DNA from: Thiohalocapsa halophila
Lineage (GTDB): Bacteria; Pseudomonadota; Gammaproteobacteria; Chromatiales; Chromatiaceae
DNA: 64,000 nucleotides
Direction of reading: 5' to 3'
Assembly (NCBI RefSeq): GCF_016583825.1
Contig: NZ_NRRV01000023.1
Span: 18,799 to 82,798 of the forward strand
Positions 36,748 to 46,679 of this stretch are shown piece after piece; the stretch's first letter is position 1; every line of letters starts with the position of its first letter. The notes beneath the pieces were generated by a model. The model had not been told where the DNA came from. It searched no databases and saw only the letters and a list, made by a program, of their open reading frames with translations. The position numbers and the translations under genes are program-made.

Positions 36748-37591
36748 CAGCGAGCTCCTCTGCATGATAGGCCCAGACGCCCACCGGCAAGTCCTCGGGC
36801 GGGGGCGCCGAATGCTCGCGCCGCAGTGACTCCGGGACACGCCGAGCAGCCTGGGCGGGCGCAGCAATGCTGCCGGAGGGGGCGGCGGAAGGCTCCGCGC
36901 GGGCCGGTGTTGCGGAGGCTCGGGGCTTGGCCCGGCGCTCCCCGGCGTCGGATGCCGCGGCTGCACGCGCCGCACCCTGCGGCGCGATGGCGGCCCATTG
37001 CTCGCGCAGGGAGCGTAGCGCATTCAACAGGTTATCGCGGTAAGGGCTGGTGACGTCCGTAGACCACTGCTGCCGGGTCCCGGCATACCAGGTCTCGGTA
37101 GCACGCAATGCCGTGCGCACGCCGTCGCCCGTCGCCGTGAAATCGGCCCGGATGCGCAGCAGGGTCTGCGCCGGGGGCGCCACCTTGCCCAGCACCACGC
37201 CGGGCGGCCCGGCGCTGGCCGGGGTCTCCAGCCGGGTCTCGAAGACGACGCGCTCCCGCTCGCTGACGGCGACCCGCCAGCCCTTGATCAGGGCCGCGTC
37301 CAAGGCCAAGGCCTTGGCCCGGGGCACATTGGCGCCGGCGAGCAGCACACTGGGCGGCGCGGCGGTCTCGGCTTGCGCCGCGACGGCGATCAGTGCCAAC
37401 AGGATGGACAGGAGCGCCGCGAGCGACCGGGCCCGAGGGTATTCACACTGAGAAGCCCGCGGGCGTTCAGGCGACGCAAGTCTGGCACGGGTGCGTGGGC
37501 GCAGACGGCGAACGCACCCTGCGCGCAGCCGGGGCTGGTCGGCACGTCCGCCCACGTCGTGCGCCGGGCTGGTGCGCTCCGAGGCGGGCAT
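36605..37591 (-). CDS. Tandem envelope paralogue 1
   Basis: A secreted protein related over its whole length to the neighbouring gene 37595-38743. After a hydrophobic signal (ARSLAALLSILLALIAVAAQ) comes an alpha/beta domain beginning LLAGANVPRAKALALDAALI and containing KGWRV, then an Ala/Arg linker. The C-terminal module has GVWAYHAEELAVSRGC, RGAVLLREEDGAEVHRVDC and two more Cys. The frame opens at 37591, 3 bp after the upstream gene's stop, but 54 residues would then precede the signal, so the true start is unclear (no ATG/GTG/TTG sits at the signal). No named family. Confidence 0.6.
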   Translation of the reverse strand: MPASERTSPAHDVGGRADQPRLRAGCVRRLRPRTRARLASPERPRASQCEYPRARSLAALLSILLALIAVAAQAETAAPPSVLLAGANVPRAKALALDAALIKGWRVAVSERERVVFETRLETPASAGPPGVVLGKVAPPAQTLLRIRADFTATGDGVRTALRATETWYAGTRQQWSTDVTSPYRDNLLNALRSLREQWAAIAPQGAARAAAASDAGERRAKPRASATPARAEPSAAPSGSIAAPAQAARRVPESLRREHSAPPPEDLPVGVWAYHAEELAVSRGCELDERGAVLLREEDGAEVHRVDCRDGTSMLIRCDRERCRDSG

Positions 37592-37594
37592 GCC

Positions 37595-38743
37595 TCAGCG
37601 CAAGGGCTCGCAGACGCCTCCACGGCACTTCACGAGCTGGTTGCTGCTGCCAACGCACTGCACTTCGTGCACCTCGAAGCCGTCGGTCTCCTGCAGCAGC
37701 ACGGCCCCTCGGTCGCCGAGGGCGCAGCCGCGCAGCCGCGCGAAGTCCTCCGCGTAATAGGCCCAAAGCCCTTTGCGCGAGCCCTGATTGAGCACCAGCA
37801 TATCGTTGCGGGACCCGCCACTGCCGGAGGCGGGGGTCACAGCCGCCGGCCCCGCGCCTGGATTGGCCGCGGCAGCCGGGGGCTGAGCGCTCGGGGCGGC
37901 AGCCTCGGCAGCGGTGCTCGGGCTGCCCGGATCGTCGATGGTGGGGGCGACCAGCGCACTGCCGGCAGCCGCCGGCGGCGCTGCGGGGGCGGAGGCCGCC
38001 GTCTGCCGCGCGCTCGGCTGCTGGGGGACCGTCGTCTGCTGGGGGACCGGCTGCTGGCGGGTCGGCGACGCCGCGCGCTGCGCAGGCTCTGGCGCCGCTT
38101 GGCTGGCTTGGCTTGCGGGATCGTCCTCGGCCCGTGCGACCTCGGCTGCGGCCGCATCGCCCCCACCCGCGCCCACGGTGGCCGCTACGTCGCCGAGATC
38201 AGTGCCCGCGGTCGTGTCGGCATCGGCATCGGTCTCGGTCGCGGCGAGCACAGGCACCTCGGAGCGCAGCTTGTCCCGCGCAGCCAGCCAAGCCGATGTC
38301 AATGAGCTGAGCGAGATCAGGAGTTGGCTCTCGTAGTCCGAGGTGTAATTGATGCGTTTTTCTTCCGGCGTGCCGGGGTTCGTGAGCACGAAGGCCTGCA
38401 ATGCAACGATGGTGCCATCACCACGCTCCACGATGTCCGTCTGCACCTGGATGCGCGGCGGCGCGAGGACGCTGCCCAGCGCCTGCGCCTGGGGTGAGCC
38501 CGGCGGGAGCGGGCGCTCCAGCGTGAGGCGGTTGGCGTCGGCGGCGATGATATCCCAGCCCTTGGTGCGCGCCGCCGCCATGGCGACAGAGCGCGCGTCT
38601 TGCATGGTCGCCCCTGGCAGCTTCACCTGCGGCAGGTTGGAGATGTCGCCGATGTAGACCTTCTCTTCACCGGGCACGGAGCTGCCGAGGCTGGCGCAGC
38701 CGGCAACGGCGAGTGCGAGCAGCAGCAAGATCAATGGGCGCAT
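37595..38743 (-). CDS. Tandem envelope paralogue 2, lipoprotein
   Basis: A 382-residue lipoprotein: signal MRPLILLLLALAVAGC with the lipid-modified Cys at 16. The N-terminal domain has LPGATMQDARSVAMAAARTK then KGW, equivalent to the neighbour's ANVPRAKALALDAALIKGW. A Pro/Gln/Ala-rich linker (about 200-315) is longer than the neighbour's. The C-terminal module GLWAYYAEDFARLRGC, RGAVLLQETDGFEVHEVQC plus two Cys is the best conserved part. The two genes arose by duplication. The pattern suggests outer-membrane anchoring and a disulfide-linked C-terminal domain. Function unknown. Confidence 0.8.
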   Translation of the reverse strand: MRPLILLLLALAVAGCASLGSSVPGEEKVYIGDISNLPQVKLPGATMQDARSVAMAAARTKGWDIIAADANRLTLERPLPPGSPQAQALGSVLAPPRIQVQTDIVERGDGTIVALQAFVLTNPGTPEEKRINYTSDYESQLLISLSSLTSAWLAARDKLRSEVPVLAATETDADADTTAGTDLGDVAATVGAGGGDAAAAEVARAEDDPASQASQAAPEPAQRAASPTRQQPVPQQTTVPQQPSARQTAASAPAAPPAAAGSALVAPTIDDPGSPSTAAEAAAPSAQPPAAAANPGAGPAAVTPASGSGGSRNDMLVLNQGSRKGLWAYYAEDFARLRGCALGDRGAVLLQETDGFEVHEVQCVGSSNQLVKCRGGVCEPLR

Positions 38744-38990
38744 GGGGGTCAAAGGCGAAGCTCCAGCCGGATGAGCAGGGAAGCGGGGACGGCGGCGAAT
38801 GCGGCATCGCCCAGGTTCCTTGAAAACCCCGGATTTTAGCATGAGGCCCGTTGGTACAGACGCTTACAACCGGGGCGCACCGGCGATTCGTCGGCCCTTA
38901 CCCGACTTCGACACCAACAACGCTCGCCGCTCGGCGCCGCGTCCCCGGCCGCCGGGCCAACAGCACCGACGCTACCCGCCGGCTAGATGC

Positions 38991-39374
38991 TCAAGCGCCG
39001 GCAGGCTCCTCGATGAGCTCCACGGCATTGGCGTCCGGGTCCCGACAGAAGAGCGCGCGGCGCCCGGAGCGGCTCACGCTGTAGGCGATGCCAGCGGCAT
39101 CCAGGCGGGCGATGACGGCATCCAGGTCGCTGATGCGAAGCGCCACATGGCGATCGCGCCCACCGTGCGCCGGCCGGCCATGGGTCGGGTCGGGGTTGGG
39201 AAGCTCCAGCAAGTGGATCTGCTGCGGGCCAATGTCGAGCCAAGCACCGCGGAAGGCCATGTCCGGGCGCTCGGGCGACACGGGCAGACCGAGCAGGTCG
39301 CGGTAGAAGCCGAGCGCGCGCTCGGTGTCCGCCACCAACAAGCTCACGTGGTGCATACCGGTTACCAGTGCCAT
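38991..39374 (-). CDS. VOC (glyoxalase/bleomycin-resistance) family protein
   Basis: A 127-residue single-domain VOC protein. It has the two beta-alpha-beta-beta-beta units: HHVSLLVADTERALGFYRDL (metal His near 8) and HVALRISDLDAVIARLDAAG, with LDIGPQQIHLLEL and a C-terminal FCRDPDANAVELIEEP supplying probable metal ligands. Such proteins act as isomerases, dioxygenases or antibiotic-binding proteins; the substrate cannot be predicted. It is divergent from dapC. Confidence 0.88.
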   Translation of the reverse strand: MALVTGMHHVSLLVADTERALGFYRDLLGLPVSPERPDMAFRGAWLDIGPQQIHLLELPNPDPTHGRPAHGGRDRHVALRISDLDAVIARLDAAGIAYSVSRSGRRALFCRDPDANAVELIEEPAGA

Positions 39375-39607
39375 GGGCTTGGCCTCCTGACGGTTTCGCG
39401 ACGATGAGCCCATCGCCTATACTGCGAGTTTGCGCGTCCGCTGCGGTCCTGGCTCGGCGGCTTGCGCAGCCGGCAGCCGCCGCCGGCTGTTGCATCAGGC
39501 TCATGGCCGATCATCGCGTCCCCCTGGGCGTGCTTGCGATGCCCCACCCGAGCGTTCGGCTTCGAGCGCCGCCGGCGCTCCAAGGCGACCCCCCATTCAG
39601 CGCCAGC

Positions 39608-40804
39608 ATGAATCCCCGACTCGACCGTCTACAACCCTACCCCTTCGAGAAGCTCGGCGCGCTGCTGGCGGATGCGACGCCACCGCGCGGGCTCGCGCCC
39701 ATTCGGCTGTCCATCGGCGAGCCCAAGCATCCAACGCCGCCGTTCATCGCCGAGACCCTCGCGGCGAATCTGGACGGTCTGGCCACCTATCCAGCCACCC
39801 AGGGGACGCCCCTGCTGCGCGAAGCCATCGCCGACTGGCTGACACGCCGCTTTCGGCTACCGCAGGACGCCCTGGACCCACAGCGCCATGTGCTGCCGGT
39901 GAACGGCACGCGCGAGGCCCTGTTCGCCTTCGCCCAGGCCGTGGTGGACGCCGACGCCGACGCCCTGGTGCTGCTGCCGAATCCGTTCTACCAGATTTAC
40001 GAGGGTGCGGCCCTGTTGGCAGGGGCGCAACCTCGATACTTGGCCTGCACCGCCGACACCGGCCATCAGCCGGATTTCGAGGCCGTGGATACCGCCACCT
40101 GGGAGCGCTGCCAGCTGCTCTACCTCTGCTCGCCGGGGAACCCGAGCGGGGCGGTGCTGGAGCACTCGACCCTCGCGCGGCTCATCGAGCTTGCCGAGCG
40201 CCACGACTTCATCATCGCCGCCGACGAATGCTACAGCGAGCTCTACCCCGACGAGGCGGCGCCGCCCGTGGGGCTGCTGCAGGCAGCAGCGGTCATGGGC
40301 AACACGGACTTCCGCCGCTGCGTGGTGTTCCACAGCCTATCCAAGCGCTCCAATGCCCCGGGGCTGCGCTCGGGCTTCGTCGCCGGTGACGCCGACGTCA
40401 TGCGGCGGTTTCTGGCCTACCGGACCTATCACGGCTGCGCCATGGCGCTGCCGCAGCAGCATGCCAGCGCCGCCGCCTGGCGGGACGAGCAGCACGTGGT
40501 GGACAATCGCCGCCTGTACCGCGAGAAGTTCGACGCCGTGCTGGCGGTGCTCCAGGACGTGCTGGACGTCCAACGCCCGGCGGGCGGCTTCTACCTGTGG
40601 CCGCAAACGCCGCTGGACGACACCGAGCTCGCCCGCCGCCTCTACGCCGAGCAGCATGTCACCGTCCTGCCGGGGAGCTTCTTGTCCCGCGCGACGGCCG
40701 ACGGCGATCCGGGCCGGGGTCGGGTGCGCATGGCGCTGGTGGCCTCGCTCGCCGAGTGCGTCGAGGCCGCCGAGCGCATCGCCGACTTCTGCCGCAAGCT
40801 CTGA
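39608..40804 (+). CDS. dapC: Succinyldiaminopimelate transaminase
   Basis: A 398-residue class-I PLP aminotransferase producing N-succinyl-LL-diaminopimelate in the lysine/peptidoglycan pathway. Signatures are [14 protein letters not shown], the [12 protein letters not shown] loop, [12 protein letters not shown] (PLP ring stacking) and the Schiff-base lysine in [15 protein letters not shown]. It sits upstream of dapD, yffB and dapE, which supports DapC rather than another aminotransferase. ATG 39608 matches the family start; the upstream 80 codons are shadow. Confidence 0.94.
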   Translation: MNPRLDRLQPYPFEKLGALLADATPPRGLAPIRLSIGEPKHPTPPFIAETLAANLDGLATYPATQGTPLLREAIADWLTRRFRLPQDALDPQRHVLPVNGTREALFAFAQAVVDADADALVLLPNPFYQIYEGAALLAGAQPRYLACTADTGHQPDFEAVDTATWERCQLLYLCSPGNPSGAVLEHSTLARLIELAERHDFIIAADECYSELYPDEAAPPVGLLQAAAVMGNTDFRRCVVFHSLSKRSNAPGLRSGFVAGDADVMRRFLAYRTYHGCAMALPQQHASAAAWRDEQHVVDNRRLYREKFDAVLAVLQDVLDVQRPAGGFYLWPQTPLDDTELARRLYAEQHVTVLPGSFLSRATADGDPGRGRVRMALVASLAECVEAAERIADFCRKL

Positions 40805-40884
40805 ACCCCGGCCCCCGCGCTGCGCGCTATGGCCGCCGCCGGGGCCCGACGCGAATCGACACCGCATCACCGAGGAATCCTTAC

Positions 40885-41706
40885 ATGTCCGACACTCAAG
40901 CCGTCATCGAGAAGGCCTTCGAGCGCCGCGCCGAGATCACCCCCCGTAATGTCGAGACCCTGGTACGGGACGCCGTGCTCGACACCATTGATCGGCTCGA
41001 CCGCGGCGAGCTGCGGGTGGCCGAGAAGACCAACGGCAGCTGGGTGGTCAATGACTGGGTCAAGAAGGCGGTGCTGCTGTCTTTCCGCATCGAGGACAAC
41101 CAGTTCATCAAGGGCGGCTTCACCAATTACTACGACAAGGTCCCGTCCAAGTATGCGGACACCAACTCGCGGGAGCTCCGCAACGGCGGCGTGCGCGTGG
41201 TGCCGCCCGCCACCGCCCGCCGGGGCGCCTACATCGCCCCCAGCTGCGTGCTGATGCCGAGCTACGTGAACATCGGCGCCTACGTGGACTCCGGCACCAT
41301 GGTAGACACCTGGGCCACCGTCGGCTCCTGCGCTCAGATCGGCAAGAACGTGCACCTCTCCGGCGGCGTGGGCATCGGCGGCGTGCTGGAGCCGGTGCAG
41401 GCGGCGCCCACCATCATCGAGGACGACTGCTTCATCGGCGCCCGCTCGGAGATCGTCGAGGGCGTCATCGTCGGCCAGGGTGCGGTCATCTCCATGGGCG
41501 TTTACATCGGCCAGAGCACCAAGATCTACAACCGCGAGACCGGCGAGGTCATCTACGGCCAGATCCCGCCCGGCGCCGTGGTCGTCCCCGGCAGCCTGCC
41601 GGCGAAGGACGGCACCCACAGCCTCTACTGCGCCGTGATCATCAAGCAGGTGGATGAAAAGACCCGCGGGAAGGTGGGGATCAACGAGCTGTTGCGGGAC
41701 ATCTAG
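40885..41706 (+). CDS. dapD: Tetrahydrodipicolinate N-succinyltransferase
   Basis: This transfers succinyl from succinyl-CoA to tetrahydrodipicolinate. The 273-residue protein has an N-terminal helical domain and a left-handed beta-helix of hexapeptide repeats ([20 protein letters not shown], then [20 protein letters not shown]). [20 protein letters not shown] and the C-terminal INELLRDI are family hallmarks. GAGGA lies upstream of ATG 40885. It is the second gene of the dapC-dapD-yffB-dapE run. Confidence 0.98.
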   Translation: MSDTQAVIEKAFERRAEITPRNVETLVRDAVLDTIDRLDRGELRVAEKTNGSWVVNDWVKKAVLLSFRIEDNQFIKGGFTNYYDKVPSKYADTNSRELRNGGVRVVPPATARRGAYIAPSCVLMPSYVNIGAYVDSGTMVDTWATVGSCAQIGKNVHLSGGVGIGGVLEPVQAAPTIIEDDCFIGARSEIVEGVIVGQGAVISMGVYIGQSTKIYNRETGEVIYGQIPPGAVVVPGSLPAKDGTHSLYCAVIIKQVDEKTRGKVGINELLRDI

Positions 41707-41711
41707 GGGAT

Positions 41712-41804
41712 GAGTGCGTAGTGCGCGGTGCGGGTCCGCACTACGCACCGCGCACTTCGCACTACTTCGCACTGCGCACTAACCCGTACTACGCACTTCG
41801 CACC
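41712..41804. repeat. Heptad repeats with facing arms between dapD and yffB
   Basis: Left arm: GAGTGCG, TAGTGCG, CGGTGCG (41712-41732). Right arm: CGCACTA, CGCACCG, CGCACTT, CGCACTA, a 3-bp break, CGCACTG, CGCACTA, a break, CGTACTA, CGCACTT, CGCACC (41737-41804). The arms are complementary and could form a hairpin around 41735. The array abuts the yffB start at 41806, so it replaces a normal ribosome site region. Confidence 0.88.
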
Positions 41805-41805
41805 T

Positions 41806-42150
41806 ATGACCCTCTACGGCATCCCCAACTGCGGCACCATCAAAAAGGCCCGCGCCTGGCTCGACGAGCGCGGCATCGACTACGCCTTCCACGACTACAA
41901 GCAGGCCGGGCTGGATGAAGCGACGCTGCGCGGCTGGGTCGCGGAGCTCGGCTGGGAGCAGTTGATCAACAAGCGCGGTCAGATGTGGCGCAAGCTGGAG
42001 CCCGCGGTGCGCGAGCACTTGGACGAGGCCGGCGCCGTCCGGGTGATGCTGGAGACGCCCACCATCATCCGCCGGCCGGTGCTGGACACCGGCAACGCCC
42101 GCCACGTCGGCTTCACCGAGGACCAATACCAAGCCATCTTCGCATCATGA
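41806..42150 (+). CDS. yffB: ArsC/Spx-family protein YffB
   Basis: A 114-residue thioredoxin-fold protein of the ArsC/Spx family. It starts [20 protein letters not shown]; the single Cys of the ArsC signature is at 9. [20 protein letters not shown] and a C-terminal [17 protein letters not shown] are typical. YffB is thought to be a glutathione-dependent thiol reductase. It is encoded next to dapE as in E. coli, and its stop overlaps the dapE start (ATGA). Confidence 0.94.
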   Translation: MTLYGIPNCGTIKKARAWLDERGIDYAFHDYKQAGLDEATLRGWVAELGWEQLINKRGQMWRKLEPAVREHLDEAGAVRVMLETPTIIRRPVLDTGNARHVGFTEDQYQAIFAS

Positions 42151-43286
42151 GCAAACAGCCCTCAGCCACCGTTCAGCTCGCCTGCGAGCTCATCGGCCGC
42201 CCGTCTGTCACGCCCGACGACGGGGGCTGCCAGCCGCTGATGATGGAGCGCCTGGCGCGGCTCGGCTTCAACGTCGAGCCCATGCGCTTCGGGGAGGTGG
42301 ACAACTTCTGGGCCAGGCGCGGCGAGGAGGGCCCTGTGTTCTGCTTCGCCGGCCACACCGACGTGGTCCCGCCCGGCCCGCTGGAGCGCTGGGACACCGA
42401 TCCATTCGCGCCGACGGTTCGCGACGGCATCCTCTACGGCCGCGGCGCCTGCGACATGAAGGGGGCGCTCGCCGCCATGATCACGGCCACCGAGGGCTTC
42501 CTCGCCGTGCATCCCGAGCACGCGGGCTCCATCGCCTTTTTGATCACCAGCGACGAGGAAGGCCCGTCCATCGACGGCACCCGCAAGGTCGTCGAGGCGC
42601 TCGAGGCACGCGGCGAGAAGATCGACTACGCCCTGGTCGGCGAGCCGTCGAGCAAAGAGCGCCTGGGCGACATCGTCAAGCACGGCCGCCGCGGCAGCGT
42701 GACGGGCAAGCTGCGTATCCAGGGCAAGCAGGGCCACGTGGCCTATCCCCAGCTCGCGGACAATCCCATCCACCGCGCGGCGCCCGCCCTGGCGGCCTTG
42801 GCCGCCGAGCAGTGGGACGAGGGCAACGAGCACTTCCCGCCGACCAGCCTCCAGCTCTCCAATGTCGACGCGGGCACCGGCGCCGACAACGTCATCCCGG
42901 ACGCGCTGACGGCGGTGTTCAACCTGCGCTTCTCCACGGAGCAGACCCCAGAGGCCATCCAGCAGCGGGTCCATGCCATCCTGGACGCCCACGGGCTCGA
43001 CTACGAGCTCGACTGGCACCTCTCCGGGCTACCCTTCCTCACGCCCACCGGCGAGCTGCTGGACGCCGGCCGCGACGCCATCGCGGCCGTCACCGGCCTG
43101 CGGACCCAGCCCACCACCACGGGCGGCACCTCCGACGGGCGCTTCATCGCACCCACCGGCGCCCAGGTGCTGGAGGTCGGCCCGGTGAACGCCACCATCC
43201 ACAAGATCAACGAATGCGTGGCGGTCAAGGAGCTGGACCAGCTCGCGGCCATCTACGCGGAGATGCTGCGGCGCCTGCTGACCTGA
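42147..43286 (+). CDS. dapE: Succinyl-diaminopimelate desuccinylase
   Basis: A di-zinc M20 peptidase family enzyme releasing succinate to give LL-diaminopimelate. The 379 residues show the metal ligands in [27 protein letters not shown], the catalytic Glu pair in [13 protein letters not shown], and the C-terminal His in [13 protein letters not shown] 42147 overlaps yffB. It closes the diaminopimelate cluster; downstream DNA changes character. Confidence 0.97.
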   Translation: MSKQPSATVQLACELIGRPSVTPDDGGCQPLMMERLARLGFNVEPMRFGEVDNFWARRGEEGPVFCFAGHTDVVPPGPLERWDTDPFAPTVRDGILYGRGACDMKGALAAMITATEGFLAVHPEHAGSIAFLITSDEEGPSIDGTRKVVEALEARGEKIDYALVGEPSSKERLGDIVKHGRRGSVTGKLRIQGKQGHVAYPQLADNPIHRAAPALAALAAEQWDEGNEHFPPTSLQLSNVDAGTGADNVIPDALTAVFNLRFSTEQTPEAIQQRVHAILDAHGLDYELDWHLSGLPFLTPTGELLDAGRDAIAAVTGLRTQPTTTGGTSDGRFIAPTGAQVLEVGPVNATIHKINECVAVKELDQLAAIYAEMLRRLLT

Positions 43287-43343
43287 GTCCCGCCGCGCCA
43301 GGCACCGCCGCCGTAGGTGCGCGGCCAGCACGACGCGCGGCCT

Positions 43344-43526
43344 TCAGGCGTACAACCGCGCCATCGGCGGCGCCAGCCCGACGGCATCGAGGGCCGGAGT
43401 CGCGTCCGCACCGGCGACGCGCAGCTCCTCCCAACCCGCCTCGGTCCGCCGCAACAGATCCACCCGCGGCTCGTCCGGCGTCAGCCGCGGCAGCGTCTCG
43501 GGCGGGATGATCTGGTGCACTTGCAT
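43344..43526 (-). pseudogene. C-terminal fragment of a Uma2-like protein
   Basis: A 60-codon frame reads VDLLRRTEAGWEELRVAGAD then GLAPPMARLYA. This matches the C-terminal end of Uma2-family (PD-(D/E)XK-like) proteins, which typically end with a basic YRRTEAGW strand and an SIGLELPLARIY-like tail. The catalytic N-terminal domain is absent, so it is a remnant. It marks the left border of the accessory patch. Confidence 0.5.
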
Positions 43527-44110
43527 GGTGGGGGGTGCGGCGTTGGGATGATGCCAGCATAGGCCAGCGGCGCGGCGGGGCCAATCGTCGCTCGGCGAGC
43601 TTTCGCACCGACACCTTGCGCCTCGCGCCAGTCCCGGCTGTTGGGCGCCGGCTGCCGTTGCGCTGCCTGCCCGCAGTCCTGCAGGAACAGAGCTCAAAGG
43701 AGAAAAAGATCACAGCAATGGGGACCTGACCAACCGCAAGCGGCCGGCAACCACCCCGTCGCCCGCGGCCTCATTCACAACACCGTCCACGAGATTCGCG
43801 ATAAGGAACCGGAGTGCTGCTTGACCCGCGCAGCAAGGACGGCCCATGCGAGCGCCATCAGCAGACCCCCGCGACCGACAGACGTCGCGCTCCTACAAGA
43901 GCAGAATCCCCGATCGCACTGCCAAGCTGCAAGGGTCCGCTCCACGTCCGACAGCGGACGCTTTGGGGCCACTGCGCGAATGTCCGTTCACGACCCCAAA
44001 GCCGACATAACCGTCAAGCACAGCCCGGCGCACGCTGCCGACCCTCACGCGTCAGCGGCGGCTCGGCAGCATGCGCTTGGGCTTGTGCACGCGTTGGACA
44101 AGTGCATCCG
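43527..44110. other. Gene-poor region in accessory patch
   Basis: I see no credible gene here. Codon use is unlike that of the neighbouring core genes and short frames overlap on both strands, which fits decayed DNA. Confidence 0.4.
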
Positions 44111-44365
44111 CTAGCCGGAGTCATTGGGTGTTTCCGTGGTGAGCTGCGCGGTGCGTTCTGCGAACTGCAGCATTGATCTGAGTGCAGCGTTTACTGCCTC
44201 AGAGTTCTGAAAAGCAGCGGCAACATCAGGGTCGAGAACCACGACGTTGGTGCTGCGGTGATACGCGTCGTAGTGCTTGCCGCGAACGGCCTTGGAAAAA
44301 TCAAAATCGTACTCGGGGCGCAAATCGTCTTCGATGTCGTCAGAGTTCGTAACGCTGTCGCTCAT
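44111..44365 (-). CDS. Antitoxin of a BrnT-type module
   Basis: An 84-residue protein located just downstream of a BrnT toxin gene and overlapping it by 26 bp. It contains DLRPEYDFDFSKAVRGKHYD and then a helical part (VVVLDPDVAAAFQNSEAVNA), the layout of small ribbon-helix-helix-type antitoxins (BrnA-like). It would bind its operator and block the toxin. The second half resembles the antitoxin dimerisation region; assignment rests mainly on context. Confidence 0.7.
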   Translation of the reverse strand: MSDSVTNSDDIEDDLRPEYDFDFSKAVRGKHYDAYHRSTNVVVLDPDVAAAFQNSEAVNAALRSMLQFAERTAQLTTETPNDSG

Positions 44366-44609
44366 GTGCAGTTGCCTGTCGTGCGCTGATAATTCGAAAC
44401 TCGGCGTCGTGTTCGGTGTGTGCCACCACCAAGAGCCGACCCGAGGACGAGCGTCCTACTGTGATAAATCGCTGTTCGCCGTCAGAATGATCCTGATCGG
44501 CGAACGTGCCAGCCAAGGGGTCACCGAACACGGTGGCAGCCTCGTCGAAGGCTACGCCATGCTTGCGAAAATTGGCCTCAGCTTTCTTTGCGTTCCAGGC
44601 GAACTTCAC
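44340..44609 (-). CDS. brnT: BrnT-family RNase toxin
   Basis: An 89-residue RelE-fold toxin. It begins FAWNAKKAEANFRKHGVAFD, the BrnT signature (W-x-KA-x-N-x-KHG-V-x-F-x-EA), and ends with RIISARQATAHERQRYE, including conserved Arg and Tyr of the active site. BrnT cleaves RNA and is neutralised by the downstream antitoxin. The gene order toxin-then-antitoxin is that of brnTA. It lies in a patch of foreign genes. Confidence 0.9.
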   Translation of the reverse strand: MKFAWNAKKAEANFRKHGVAFDEAATVFGDPLAGTFADQDHSDGEQRFITVGRSSSGRLLVVAHTEHDAEFRIISARQATAHERQRYEL

Positions 44610-45042
44610 AGTATTCCAGTGCTCTCCTGAGCGTGCGGTGGATGTCTACCCGCCCAACAAGTGATTATCTGGTTTCGGGATAACGCGCGTGTGGGGGATG
44701 TCATCCAGACGTACGAGACGCCCGCTGACCGATGGACATCGCCTGGGGCGTCGAAGGTGGGGGCGTACCGGCGAGCGCAGCACAGGTGCCGTTGCTTCCG
44801 CCCTCTGGCCGAATCTTGCTGTGCTGGACTGGATGCGTCAATGACAGCTTTTGGCCGACACCGGGCGTAGAGCCCTGCGGCGCCGTTCGCCCGCTGACAG
44901 GTGCACACCTGGCATGGCGAGCGCCGATGTCGTCCCCCAGGATCATCGCTTCAGGCCCCGTGGCGTCGGCCACGAGCGATCTGCGACCTAGAACAGCGCC
45001 TCGCAGTTATCCCCGACCGCTTCTCTTAGCAGCGCGGGATAG
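44610..45042. other. Gene-free stretch before IS256 remnant
   Basis: No gene, RNA or repeat recognised. Frames are present on both strands but have random-looking composition. Confidence 0.4.
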
Positions 45043-45288
45043 CTCATCAGCGCCCCCACCGCCAACCCGATCGAGTCTGCCTTCTCCACGGTGCGCCTGC
45101 GCACCGAGCGTTCGCGCAACTGCGGCTCGCGCGGGACCGTGCTGGCGATGGTCTACAAGCTGCTGCAAAGCGCGCAGAAGGGCTGGACGCGCATTAAGGG
45201 ATTCAGCAAACTCGAACAGGTCGTCAACAACGTCCAGTTCCGCAACGGAGAGCAAGTCGTCGATCAGTCAGACAGGGTTGCCGCTTGA
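45043..45288 (+). pseudogene. C-terminal fragment of an IS256-family transposase
   Basis: After a TAG, the frame reads ANPIESAFSTVRLRTERSRN, then SRGTVLAMVYKLLQSAQKGW, ending near EQVVDQSDRVAA. This is the conserved C-terminal end of Mutator/IS256 transposases, which have NPIES-x-FxTVRxRT and a MxFKL-x-x-A-x-x-x-W helix. The N-terminal catalytic DDE region is missing, so it is a relic of a former insertion. Confidence 0.75.
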
Positions 45289-45428
45289 GCGGCTATCCAC
45301 CAGATTTGACAATAACTCCCGGAACGGCTGCCGGGGACGATGAACCGATCAGAGTATCTCGGAGGCGCCATTCCTAGATCGGAGCGTTTCACAGCGGCGT
45401 CTGGCAGGTCCCGGACCACAGCACACGC

Positions 45429-45968
45429 TCAGCGCGCAAACATTCGGTTTATCCGCTCCTCATTCGCCTCGCAGCATGCTTGAGCGGCATTCGCAGCATC
45501 CATTGCAAACTGTGCCCTATCCCGAGCGTACTGGTCGACGCCATTACTGCCGTTCGCGAGCGGATAGTATGCGAAGGTTACTGAACCCCCGAACCAGCGG
45601 CTGGCTAACCGGTACCGGCCTTTGCCAAGTTCGACCCTGAAGTTGCCGTAAGGAGTATCTGCCGGTATGGAAAAGTAAACGGAGTCCTCCCCTGTCCAGA
45701 ATTCTGTTTCGTCTAGAACCCCATCTCCACCAGACAGCAGTACATACTCAGTGCTCCCGACATTAGGCCCGGAAGCAACCGCCATATCCTCATCGACTCC
45801 ACAAAGATCCTCTTGTCTGAATGCCGTCGCAAGGTCAGCGCTATCTCCCGCGTAGTCAACGACAACGCTATTGATTATCGTGCGACCATGGAAGCCCCAG
45901 GCATGTACGTCAGAAAACACTGTTAGTAGTACGATGAGAAGCAATCCGCGTTTCTGTAGTTCAGACAA
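45429..45968 (-). CDS. Exported protein of unknown function
   Basis: A 179-residue protein with a signal peptide (GLLLIVLLTVFSDVHA) and a mature part starting WGFHGRTIINSVVVDYAGDS. There are three cysteines (DLCGVDE, QACCEANEERI). The base composition is less GC-rich than the flanks, which suggests transfer. I recognise no family. It has no obvious operon partner. Confidence 0.55.
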   Translation of the reverse strand: MSELQKRGLLLIVLLTVFSDVHAWGFHGRTIINSVVVDYAGDSADLATAFRQEDLCGVDEDMAVASGPNVGSTEYVLLSGGDGVLDETEFWTGEDSVYFSIPADTPYGNFRVELGKGRYRLASRWFGGSVTFAYYPLANGSNGVDQYARDRAQFAMDAANAAQACCEANEERINRMFAR

Positions 45969-46367
45969 AAAACTCTACCTCGTATGTTTCTCGCACCGCG
46001 CGTGCCAGAGGCCCAGGGTCATCGGAGTACCCGAGACTGCTATGGTGGCAAACAACGCTATGGGACCTCGCCACAGTTTTGGCGTGCCGCGCTGAGTGAC
46101 GCAACGCCCCGAACTGCCAACGCAGGATACCGCATCTGGACAAGCGCGCTCAAACAGATCTCGTGCGCTTCTGGCCGGTACCTGCCGTCCGCCTCCCGAT
46201 CGCTGGAAGTCCGCTTACTGACCCCATGCTGGCGTTCGCAGGCTAACCCCTACCGGCAGACTTTGGACGGGGGAAGAATTAGAGACGATGAGTGGCTGCA
46301 GCTGTCGCTCGTTGCATGTCGGTTGCGAGTCGCTCGGCTGGCCGATGGCAAGCAGTGCACCGGAGTC
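45969..46367. other. Gene-poor stretch before the MazF gene
   Basis: No credible gene. Small frames on both strands are probably chance; nothing is recognisable. Confidence 0.4.
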
Positions 46368-46679
46368 TCACAAATCTCTCGATGCCTTACCGTGGGGACC
46401 GGGCTTGCCCGCGATCTTCGCACCAAGACGCTCGCGCTTGATAGCAGTCAGCTTGTCCACCATCACCCACGACCGACGGTGAGAGTCGCCCACGGGAAGA
46501 TCCAGAGGAATGCGGTAGGGCACCGTCTCATGATGGGTCGTGAACGGACACACCAGCACCGAGCCAGGCCGTTCCGAGTCGTTGTAATGGTCGGCTTGCA
46601 TAATGAGCCAGGGCCGCGGCTTACCGTAATCCCTGGCCGCAGTCGCCAAGACGCCATCGCCGCGTCTTACCCTTCCCAA
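46368..46679 (-). CDS. PemK/MazF-family endoribonuclease toxin
   Basis: A 103-residue toxin of the PemK/MazF fold from a TTG start. The SH3-like barrel begins RRGDGVLATAARDYGKPRPW, then LVCPFTTHHETVPYRI and SWVMVDKLTAIKRERLG, with the strand arrangement that carries the catalytic Arg and Thr. It cleaves mRNA at specific sequences. Its start overlaps the antitoxin stop by 13 bp, the usual antitoxin-toxin layout. Confidence 0.88.
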   Translation of the reverse strand: MGRVRRGDGVLATAARDYGKPRPWLIMQADHYNDSERPGSVLVCPFTTHHETVPYRIPLDLPVGDSHRRSWVMVDKLTAIKRERLGAKIAGKPGPHGKASRDL

